Shown: positions 46,586 to 55,969 of the stretch, piece by piece | Layout of the letters: each line of letters begins with the position of its first letter | Position numbering within the stretch: the stretch's first letter is position 1 | DNA from: Isoetes taiwanensis | Lineage: Eukaryota; Streptophyta; Lycopodiopsida; Isoetales; Isoetaceae | DNA: 64,000 nucleotides | Assembly: GCA_021234155.1 (NCBI GenBank) | Contig: JAJEKV010000690.1 | Span: forward strand, 1 to 64,000 | Reading direction: 5' to 3' | Notes under the pieces: model-generated | Seen by the model: only the letters and a program-made list of their open reading frames with translations | Database searches by the model: none | Told to the model about the DNA's origin: nothing | Position numbers and translations under genes: made by a program

Positions 46586-48123
46586 CTTGGTCCTCCACCA
46601 TGGTAGTTGATGTTCGCTTTTGTACCTAGTGAAACATTTAAAGTGATGTTAGCAAAAACAAGAAAACACTCTAAAAACCGAACAGGAAATACTATTAGGA
46701 ATACACTACGTAATCAAAGAGAAAAGTAAATCGTGATTCGGAATAAGACTTACCGCACAAGGTCTTCATATCCCGCCTCGAATCGGAGAACCAAAGTGGT
46801 TTTGAAAGCTGATTCTACCAAGCCCGATCGCATGCTCGAATGGAAAGTAACTAAACGCCAATGTTTAGGGTTGTGATCTGCTTGATTCCATCAATAAAAG
46901 CATTAAACTCTGAAAATTTGAAGGGCTGGTCGTCGATCGGCTTTGCCTTTAAGCTTAAACCCGTAGGGAAGATCAGCAATAACCAAAGTGAAGTCCTGTG
47001 GTTTAACCTGTTCGGACAAGGTTCGTGCAATCACCATGAATGATTGAATATAAATTGTTTTGATCAAACATGCAAAATCTCTCGTAGTCGGATGGTTCTG
47101 GCTCAACAGTTCTTCTTTCAGCTAACGACCTCTCTTCCCGTGCTGTTCTAACCAAATGCATAAAGCCCTCGGGAAGGTCTTTGTTTTTCTTTTTGCTCGA
47201 GGGAAAAACATAACAACAATCAGAAGGAGATCGTGTGTGCAAAGACGAGGAATGTTGAGAGTACTTACACGACCCTCAAAATTTGGTGCATATTGCACAA
47301 TCTTTCGTCGAAGTGGCTATTGGGTAGAGTTCCTTGCACCTTTCCCATGTCTCTACGTTTAGCTGCTCCATCAAACATGTTTGACATGTTATGACGTTCT
47401 TTTGGCTGCAAGACGTTAAGGAAACAATGAGTTAAAAAGTAAGAAACAAGGCAAAGTAGAAGAAAAACAAATAAAAGTCAAGCTAAATGTATTCTGGAAT
47501 ACAAACTGGTTAACTGGTGATGCTACTGAACAAAATGCATTGTGTATTAGGAATACACATTGCTTCTCTGAAGGAAGCAATGTGTATTCTGGAATACACA
47601 ATACTTTTTTAGAAGAGGACATGTGTATTCCGGAATACACATGCCTTCCTTTACATGGGCAATGTGTATTCCGGAATACACATTGCTTGTCTCTAGAAAA
47701 GCATTGTGTATTCCGGAATACACAGTGCCCATGTGAAGAAAGGTATGTGTATTCTGGAATACACTATCTACCCCGATGTTTTTGGGACTCTAACGTCTAA
47801 AGAGTAAAGTTTGTGGCAGAGATCTTACTTGTGCAATTCCTTTGACATTTCTTCTAGGCTAAACTCCTTATCAACAACTTTTTGGAGAAGCCGCTCCAGA
47901 ATCTCTGTGTCGGAGAAGCCCTGCATTTCTCGCCAGACGGTAATGGTCATTTCTTTTTTGGGCACGTCAGATGATTTTTTCTTGGCTGTCTCCTTGCCCT
48001 TGCTCTTTAACTCCCCTCGTTCGAACATTGAAAATATCTCGTCACCGAGTTCCCAAATCTGTTCAAAAAGATTTCCACGTGAGATAGTTGATTTGTTATT
48101 CGGAATACGTTTTTGTGCTTACC
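46586..48123 (-). pseudogene. DNA methyltransferase, N-terminal half (DLPYGF)
   Basis: Minus-strand exons: one ending at 48123 (SVRNILEMAR); 48058-47829 (IWELGDEIFSMFERGEL to FSLEEMSKELHK, helical and charged, flanked by AG and GTAAG); 47405-47269 (PKERHNMSNMFDG); about 47198-46754; and 46625-46586. The fourth holds NLYSIIHGDC and VIADLPYGFKLKG, the DPPY-type catalytic motif IV. It continues FSEFNAFIDGIKQ and EAGYEDLVR with two or three small frame breaks. With FSGSGTT downstream this is a beta-class amino-methyltransferase (N6-adenine or N4-cytosine). Marchantia DN4MT1 is a known plant enzyme of this general kind; whether this is related is inference. Confidence 0.85.
47488..47764. repeat. 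Palindrome array 3 (element A, methyltransferase intron)
   Basis: Six clear units start at 47542, 47582, 47623, 47664, 47706 and 47747 (spacings 40, 41, 41, 42, 41), plus an outlying unit near 47488. The full unit is GTGTATTCCGGAATACAC; centres vary between AG, CTGG and CCGG. Spacers are 22-24 bases and all different, and the first (ATTGCTTCTCTGAAGGAAGC...) is itself a dyad. The array fills the intron between the exons at 47829 and 47405. Confidence 0.95.
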
Positions 48124-48359
48124 TTGCCATCTCTAAAATATTCCGGACACTTCCTTCATAGAACGTCTTTGAGCAACTTCCTCTCAAAAATCCTAAGGAG
48201 TCCAAAGCGAGAAGAAAAGTACCCCGAGTCATCCTTAAAAAGCCATTGAAAATGGAATTTCCTCAGCTTTAAGTACTTCTTAGAAGAAGATGGGATGTGG
48301 TGGAGTAATTTCTTTCTCGAGCAGAGAAAATTGTTGTACAAAATATAGCTCTAAGGCAG

Positions 48360-49079
48360 TTGCAAGAACCATTTCAATGGCCTAACACCTTCCATCAACC
48401 CCGGACCAAGCAGGTCCAAGCGAAAGGCTACATTTGCACCAAAGTAGAAGACGAGGAGGACCGAGTCATGTACCCCTCGGACAAGGCAGGAATGAGCCTC
48501 AAGGTAATATCACGAAATTACCAAAGGTATGCTAATTGCTCTTCCGGACCGAGGGATGATGACAAAGGTCTAACCGTTCTCGATAGCAAAAAGTGCTTGA
48601 CACCGGTCAAGGAGGAAGGCTTAGTCACTAAACTCAAGATTCATTGGCTTGCAACACGCTCGAGAAAATGCTTTTGAAGGTAGATATGAGTTAGAAATGA
48701 GAAGCCAAGGAAAAGGGAGAAAGTCCAAGAAGGTGGGTTGTAGGGACGAAATTTGAACCTTAATGACGTGACTATATTGTGCTATGATTTTAAATTGAAA
48801 TCGACAATCGTCTCACGCTTGAGGAAGACTATCAATTTGCTTAAAAAGCTTGTAATTACTGAAGAAGATGATGAAGAAGGTGGTGACAATGCTTCACCAT
48901 CCGCTGATAGTGATGAGGAAGATAATTCAAGCACTTCCTCGAAAGTGATGATTGAAAGAAGTGAAGGTGATGACGATGGCATAAATGAATATGAGGACGC
49001 CCCGGATCCCTCTCTCATCACTCCTCACACTTTTGCACATAACCGAGTCTTAGAAAAGATCAGTAAATTTTGCATGTGA
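48360..49079 (+). CDS. Divergent acidic ORFs in element A, unknown
   Basis: Two plus-strand frames, 48360-48677 and 48753-49079, lie back to back with the methyltransferase gene. The second has a basic/hydrophobic helix (VSRLRKTINLLKKLV), then a long Glu/Asp/Ser tract (EEDDEEGGDNASPSADSDEE) and a defined C-terminus ending CM. They could be exons of one divergent gene or antisense to the first methyltransferase exon. Not recognised. Confidence 0.35.
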
Positions 49080-49458
49080 ATATGAAGATTCTATCTTCAA
49101 ATTTTGAGAATACTAAAGTTTAGGTTACATACTTACTTCAATTTTTTTTGTTAAATATTTTATCCTCGAAATTAGAGTTTCTCTCTTAAAACATACTTTA
49201 AGAACATTCTATTTGCTAAGAAAAGTGACACTTTAAAAAAGTCAATTTTTTTAGAAAAAAAAAAAATTAGTCATTTGGGAGGGGTCAAAATAGAATTTCA
49301 TGCATCTTTTTTTTTAACCTCGTTTTACCCCCTTTTTTGTAAAAAAAGGGAATCTTTGAGGAATATTCCTTTTGCTCTCGTTTCAATGATTTGCTCCCGT
49401 TTAATACGCAACTTTGTTGGAATTGGTCAGTGATTGATCTTGGTCTACCAAGATCATA

Positions 49459-49472
49459 GCTCTGATATCTGG
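49459..49472 (-). promoter_or_regulatory. Primer-binding site-like sequence of LTR element
   Basis: The minus strand reads CCAGATATCAGAGC, of which TATCAGAGC matches the classical plant LTR primer site complementary to the 3' end of initiator Met tRNA (TGGTATCAGAGC). It lies immediately inside the LTR and 37 bases from the edge of element A. Confidence 0.65.
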
Positions 49473-50990
49473 ATTAGACATCCCCTACCACGACGATGCT
49501 CTCATGTGATCCGGCCGAGGAGTTCATTCCCATGGCAACCAGGTTGACAGAGGCCGTCCACCTAGCACCCATCCCTTGACAAGGAATAGGTGAGGAAGAA
49601 TGGACGTGTCATTCATCCCGTCTTCCCTCGGGACCGTCCTAGCTGCGGAAGCATAAATAAACATAACCACATGACGTCAAACATAAATAGCTCCACCTCG
49701 AAGGGCGGCTCACCATAGCATACATGTGAAAGTACATCAACAATATCATCATAGGGGAGATCCTACCCAAGGCTCAGACTCAAGGTGTATGGACTGACAG
49801 CTTGGGTCTCTAGAAGTCATTGCAGACAGAATTCATGTCAATGGATTGGGCTGGCATAGGAACATGGCTGTTGGGTAGTTCTTTCTATACGCCCCTCATG
49901 TGCATACTTTGCAGAATAGGTTGAAGAGTCTTGGGATCGGATCAGCTTTTGCGAGTGCATAGCCAAGGGGGCTACTACCGGGTTTCATCTCCCGGGTCCT
50001 GCGAGGCGAGGGAGGGGGATCACCCCCTCAGAGGTATGCATGCCCGCCAGGCGCGAGAGGGGACCCTTTGCCTACCACGACTTGAACCTCATTGAAGGCG
50101 ACACATCACCCAAGAAGTGTCGAGCCCATGCCTTGCCCACACGCACTGACAAACCATTAGGCCTAGCCTGCTAAGATCCCTGGTAGGCTTTACACACCAG
50201 AGGGATCAATCTACAATGGGACATGTCCTCCTTATCCACCAATATAGCCCCGCCACTCACAACCAGGCGGGCTCTTATGCACAGGCTGCATTAATTGAGA
50301 ATTAATGAGGCTATCTAGATACATCAACTACTAAAGCCTTCAGGGTCTCTACCCCCCTTTCCAATACACATGAGTGCACATAGAATAAAACATAATCACA
50401 TAGAACTGAAATATAGAATAACATCTAATCTATCTACCTAAACTACATGGTTAGGTTCCTTCGTTAGGTCTTATGATTTCAGCATCTATAAGGTCACTAA
50501 GGCTAATATAACATGCTATCCCAGCTCATTGCCAGACTAAAAGTCGGCATCGCATAACAGAATCATTTTTTACCTGATCCCTGGCTTTCTCTCGCACCTC
50601 GAATCGTGTCCATGCCTTTGCTTAGGTCGAAGGCGACCGAACTTGGAGGATCTGTTGTGCAAAGGTGGCTTGACGGCATCTAGCAATGCGAACTAGCAAC
50701 TTGGCTTGGCCGAAATGGCTCAAGGAAGCCGAAATGCAAAAATGGAAAAGGTTTAGGGTTTCCCCTTTTGTTCCTTTTACATGACCTTTTAGGTTTAGGG
50801 CTAAAAGGACATGTGGGGTTTTGCCATGAGGCAAAGGAGTTAAATGCATATATTTATAGACATGTGCAACATACGAGGTTGCCCCCTAGGGTGCAATCCT
50901 TTACGGTTCCTAAGTACATGTCATCAAGGTGGTATGTACGAGTGGCATGGCAGTATAATATACGTATTTGAGCCATATATTATGCTGGAA
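49473..50990 (-). mobile_element. LTR of a minus-strand LTR retrotransposon
   Basis: About 1.4-1.5 kb of GC-richer, non-coding sequence directly 5' (minus sense) of the primer site. A TATA-box-like TATAAATATA is read on the minus strand at about 50849-50859, as expected for an LTR promoter. The outer boundary is not clear: no second LTR is in the window and I cannot identify a duplication. The leader continues at 49419-49458 and, beyond element A, at 32810-32176. Confidence 0.6.
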
Positions 50991-51342
50991 CGTCATGCTT
51001 CTCGAGCTCTTGGGGTTTCTGTGGTTTCTGAGGCTTCTTTCCTTTCTTCTCTGCCCGCAGCTTCTCATCATGTTGCTTCTTCAGTTGCTCTTCTTCCTCT
51101 GCTTATTTCGACAGCCTCCGCTCCTCCTTCCATTGGTCCCGTTCATCTTTATGCTTCCTGCGGGTCTCTTTTTCCTCTGACGTTCGCTTTCCTTTTTCAT
51201 TGGCTCCGTTTAAGTTGGAAGTCTCCACCTCTACTTCCTCTGTATTCTCCAGGGGGCCGGCTCCTGGGTGTGTTTTTAATTGATATAGGCCAAAAGCATG
51301 TGGGCTTACATTGGTGCTGTAAAACCGCTTTTCGAACTTCAA
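50975..51342 (-). pseudogene. Charged coiled-coil-like ORF fragment
   Basis: The minus strand reads a Lys/Glu/Arg-rich, heptad-like stretch (EEKETRRKHKDERDQWKEER, then one stop, then AEEEEQLKKQHDEKLRAEKK) and ends at PAYYMAQIRIL. It abuts the LTR. It may be the interrupted target of the retrotransposon or part of a gag or transposon protein. Unrecognised. Confidence 0.4.
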
Positions 51343-51557
51343 CCCCGAGCGTCATGCCCTTCAAAGCCTGCCGTCGAAGTTCTGCCCTTCATCCAACCGT
51401 CATCCAATTTTCATGGGCGGGAGAGAGCTTCCATTCTTGGATCGACTGGGCGCCGGATCAAGTTGAATTTGAAATGGGTAATGGCATGAGTAAGCTCGGG
51501 TTCTTGTAATTGTCTTAAATTATGGCGAAATTCTTTGTTTCATTTTTTTTCTCTCAA

Positions 51558-54500
51558 ATGGAATGGAACGCTTCCTTCCTCGGCTCTGCGGCCAAGAACA
51601 AGGTGGCGTTTGATCCTCGCGATCAATTCTTTTCCTAGCCTCCATGAATTAACAACAAATTCAAAAGATTTATGGAATCTTGTTCAAAATTCAAAGACAA
51701 TTATTGACAGAGGTCTTACTCCGGTCGATAATTTGTTCTTGCATGACATAACCGCGGAACAATGCTATTCTCTTTAGGAAATCTTTGGAATTGCTGCCCC
51801 CTCAGGTGGATCTTCAATTAAAGAAGTGAACCAAGAAGACAGAGGTGTAACCTCTGCTTGTTGATTTTTTTTTGCAATACTTTCTTAATTCTTAATTACT
51901 TCTACTCTATTTTTTTCAGGAAATGGTGGATTTGCTACCCCCCTAGATGGACCAACTATTGAAGAAGCTTATCAAGAAGCTGGACATGAAGGTTTAGCAT
52001 TTGTATTTGTGTGCTGCTTCAACAACCATTGAAATTTGTACTTATTAGCAGTATATATGTCTTTCTTGTTTTCAAGATTATGGACAACAAGTCATGGAAG
52101 ATGAAAGCATAAACGGCTTTCACATTTCAGGTATTTCAAATTGGTTTGCCAAATTGGTTTGCAATTTTGATTTCAGACTCAATGTCAAGGTCTTGCACTT
52201 ACTTTTATTGTACTTCCTCATTGCCAGGTCTTGGTACATGTGTTGAAGAGGTACATGGTGAATTTGTTGCAGAAGAAACAGTTGCTGAGTACTTGCAAGA
52301 GGAAACAATGGCTGAGGCAACAGGTAACTTATTTACTTTCAAGCATCATTGTCATTTTTTTTTATGGTGTCAATTCATTTTTAAAGCTTTCTCGTTCAAC
52401 CCAGAGGTGCAGGATTATCCAATGAACAAGTAGAGGTGCATTTATACCAAAACATACAAGTCTCGACACCGGATATTGAAAGTAAGAAATGTTTATTTGT
52501 TTATGTTGATTAAATGACTCTTGCTTTGTGAAATTTAGCTATTGTTAGCATATGTAGTCAGTCCTTTTTAGGAAGAAGAGAGCTGAACAAAGAAGGAAGG
52601 AGAGCAAAAAAAACAGAGAGAGAGGGAGGTTGCCGCAGATGAGCAAGCCAAAGTCAATGGTGAATTCAAAGACAAAGAAGAAGAAAAGGTCACAAAAACA
52701 TTGGCAAACTTGTAACCGAAATTTGTGAAAACGCAAGTGAAAAGGACAAGGAAGATATCTTAAGGGGGCAGCCAAATGGTTGCCTCAACTTGGTGTTGAA
52801 TCCACCAAAGAAGTAAAGACTATGAAAGCTATAGTGGATAACTTGAAGAAATCATTTGCAGCTCACAAGTATGCTAAGGATACGGATATTTGGAGAGCAA
52901 GAAGTACCGCTATGGCTTTCTCTCAGAAATTCTCGATACCAATAGAAGAGCTTTTGCAAAGCAATTGAACTTGAATAGGAGAATTGTATCGCTTGTCGCG
53001 TGAATAGAAGGTTGGCAAATTAAACATGGAAAGGTCCATGGTCAATGTTTAAGAAGAGCACTCGATGTGACAAGCTTTTTATGATCAAAGAAAATTTGTG
53101 GTTGACTTCTGGAGAAACAACACTAGAGTGTCACCTTGCAAAAAACATGTCATGAAGATCAGACTAGCTAAAGGAGTGAAAGTAATGCATCCCTTGCATT
53201 TCTTGGAAGAAACTCAGGTCAGTTTTTTTTTCTAAAGTAGTTGTGATTCTTATTTCAATTCAATTACTTACTTTTGTTGTTTCTTCAATTTGATGTTCTC
53301 CTAGGTGTGTTTCTACAAGAGGTTTACAGCAGAATACCCAAAATTTGAGGTATCTTTCTCAATGTTTCATGCTTTGAAGCCACCATATGTGAGGAAAGTT
53401 AGGGATAGAGAAACTTGCTGCTGTGTCTACCACATGAAAGCGTGACTTTTATAAGACAAGCAATAAATAAGGTTAGGCATGATGAGAAGATTCATGGTAG
53501 TAGCTGCAATTGCACATGTTTAGTTTGTGGTCCAGGACCTATTTGCATGGCCAAAACATGCACATATGCAGCTACTAGTGAGTTGTGGAGGTCATTAGTC
53601 TGTCAAAAGGATGAAGAAACAGAAGAGTGGCATAGACATGAGTGTTTAACTCTAAAATGCAAGAAATGTGGACCTGCCAATTTACCTACATGTCCAAAGG
53701 AGCTAGAACACAAATCGATCACAAAATCGAAAGTGGAAAACCTATGACAAGGTAAGAGTTCAACCTAATAGTATCATGATTTCTATTTGTGATGTCTAAT
53801 GTCAATGATTTGTCATTATTGCAGGTGTACTTGAGCCTGGCTGTGGAGAGCCAGAGCCCGATGGGAAAGGAGGGTTCAAAGTTGGTAGTAAACCAATTAC
53901 CAAACTAGTTTACAAATGCACAACCGCCGCTTGCATTTTCCAGAAGCAAAAAACAGTTCTAAAAGAATTTATTCCACATAACTATGAAGGGAGATGGCAA
54001 GCCAAGCAATTCGTGAGAATGCCCCGCAACATTCCCAAAAGACACAATTGTGTCGGGTCATAGATTTTGCTGAAAACTATAGTTTTAAGATTCAAGAAGA
54101 GATACAAAGTCTGCATTGGAGGAATGACCAATGCACAATCTTGGTGCATATTACTTATAGACACGCTACCAAGTTAGATGACATTAATCTTGACGAGAAA
54201 GAGAGAAGGGTTGTGAAGGAAACTCACTTCTACATATCAGATGACAGGGACCATGATACATTGATTGTGCAGCATTGCTTGAATAAGCATGCTGCATTCT
54301 TGAGCAGCAAAGGTGTGAAATACAACAAGCACATCATGTGGTCTGATGGATGTTCTCATCAGTTCAAAGGATCAAGAACCTTCTATTTCCTTGGGTGAAC
54401 TACCATTAACACCGGGCATTCCAATAAATTGGAACTACTTTGCCTCATATCATGGAAAGGGTAAGTACTTTTATGGTTTTTCTTTGTGTTTGTAATGTAT

Positions 54501-55439
54501 TCTTGTTATCTCATGGAAATTGTATACCAGGTGAGCATGATGGTGCTGGAGCTGTCATCAAACGAGCTTTAACTCATGAGATGCTGAAGAGGAGCTCAAG
54601 ACTTTAAGAAATGCACATGATGCAATTGGTATTTCTAATTAAACATTTTAGTGACAACTCCCAACTCGAGGGAAAGGACAGATACAGGTATGCTGAAATA
54701 GTGCTGTTTTTTTCTTACAATATGAGAAATAATCCTCTTTTTACAGGTTCTTTTGGGAAATTGGAGTGGATGAAGTCGACAGGTCACAGAGGTTTGATTG
54801 TGCTACACTAGTAGGTTCAAGCAAATTTCATTCTATCAGGCCAATTCAAACAACAGATCCAACACAGGTAGCTCATATGGATTATAGTTGTTTCTGCCAT
54901 AACTGCTGGTTAGGCAAACATGCCAAGTGTCCTAACAAAGCCAGAATAGGTACATGGCAGTACTCAGAACTTAGACCATGTGCTGATTATGTGGAAGATA
55001 TTGTGGATGGTCCTGTGTTTGAAGGTGATCCACAATGGATGTCCGATATTCTTGCAAGCTTGGGGATAATTTTTTTGATGTAGTTTTGAGCCCCGACAAT
55101 AAAGAGAAGGTGGACTTTTATGTTCTTAAATGCACCAAAGTCAAACATGTTGTTGAGAAGGCATTCAAAGATCCATGGGGTCAGAAGTTTGGCAGAAATG
55201 AAGTTGTTGTTACTGGGTTATTCTACAAGTATTTAGGGTGCAATAGATATGAGCTACTTGTGAATGAACCAGAGTGTAATGTTTACAGTCATTTGGTAAC
55301 TTCAGTTTGTTTTGAAATGAGCAATAGTGATGGAATTGGAAATTGCTTCAATTTGCCAGAAGACATACATAACCAAATACTGGACAGCTTGCCACAAAAC
55401 AGTGCTTTGTTTGCTCAGGAATCAGATCAGCCTACATGA
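51558..55439 (+). CDS. Second DDE-like transposase-family gene (element D)
   Basis: Multi-exon. ATG 51558 (MEWNASFLGSAAKNK), then LTTNSKDLWNLVQNSK and several short acidic exons to about 52480; 52568-53217 (VVDFWRNNTRVSPCKKHV); 53305-53750 (VSFSMFHALKPPYV, RETCCCVYH, CNCTCLVCGPG, CKKCGPANLPTCP); 53825-54460 (DFAENYSFKIQEEIQSLHW, MWSDGCSHQFKGS, SYHGK); 54531-about 54634 (GEHDGAGAVIK); 54748-55439 (EVDRSQRFD, CFCHNCW, NEVVVTGLFYKYLG). Introns have GT/AG borders and one splits the GHGKG-DGAG block. A few small frame breaks remain. Block by block it matches 34076-37040. Three acidic blocks suggest a DDE/D core; enzymatic activity is inferred. Confidence 0.75.
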
Positions 55440-55551
55440 AGTGTTCATAATGAATCAAAGTGTAAAAAAAAATTCCAAGTCTGCATCAAATTGTCTGCAT
55501 CCAAGTCTTTAATTGTAACATTGATTGTAACATGGATTCTTTCATTGATTC

Positions 55552-55685
55552 ATGAAAGTTTTAGTTTCATTGTTTATAACATTAAGTTTCTAGTTTCATT
55601 GTTTAGTTGTTGTTTTGTTGTTTAGTTTCATTGTTTTAGTTTCATTGTTTTTAACATTAAGTTTTTAGTTTCATTGTTTAGTTTC
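55552..55685. repeat. Tandem TTTAGTTTCATTG repeats
   Basis: A 13-16 base unit (TAGTTTCATTGTTT) repeated about six times, partly with TAACATTAAG between, just 3' of the element D gene stop. Confidence 0.8.
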
Positions 55686-55969
55686 AAAACTTCGAGTTGC
55701 CAATCTTCAAAACTTGGAGTTAATGTTTTTAATACTTTGCTTGCAAAACAAGGGATTGATAACTAAAAACATTAGCACTCCTATGACTGCAAACAACTTC
55801 ATATTCCAAAACAAGTATCCTCAAAAGATAATAGAGATATGTATTCATGTAAAAGTTTACAAAACTGGCACCTAAAAGGGAAAATTGGTGCTCACTGTTT
55901 TACATGAAAATATAACTTAGAAGTTAAAATAACTGAAAATTTTTCTGACAACAAAACAAGTATCACTTG

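Larger units (their letters stand above)
32811..49418 (-). mobile_element. Element A: TIR transposon carrying a DNA methyltransferase gene
   Basis: Left end: AACACGATTGCAAATTAAAC followed by GGGAG and an ACTCCC hairpin. The right end is its inverted relative (complement of TTTAATACGCAACTTTGTT). GGAA flanks both ends (32807-32810, 49419-49422). Subterminal AAACGGGAG and AAGATTCCCTTTT blocks occur at both ends. Without nested element C the element is about 3.8 kb and its main content is a minus-strand methyltransferase gene (48123 to 33162). I see no transposase that belongs to it. Element B (39867-43198) has the same ends. A sits in the leader of the minus-strand LTR element. Confidence 0.85.

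Noticed and set aside
47542-47764. A true CRISPR array
   Set aside because: Regular palindromic units with unique spacers look like CRISPR, but the units are 18 bases with variable centres, the spacers are dyads, there are no cas genes, and the context is a plant transposon intron.
47540-47800. ORFs through the palindrome arrays (VYSGIH, CVFRNTH repeats)
   Set aside because: They exist because the repeat unit has no stop in some frames; the peptide is only a translation of the array.
48782-49021. Ser-rich minus ORF
   Set aside because: Antisense of the acidic plus-strand frame (GAA/GAT-rich read backwards).
32811-49418. Endogenous giant-virus or bacterial insertion because of the methyltransferase
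   Set aside because: The gene has spliceosomal-type introns and sits between transposon inverted ends; no viral or bacterial neighbours are present.
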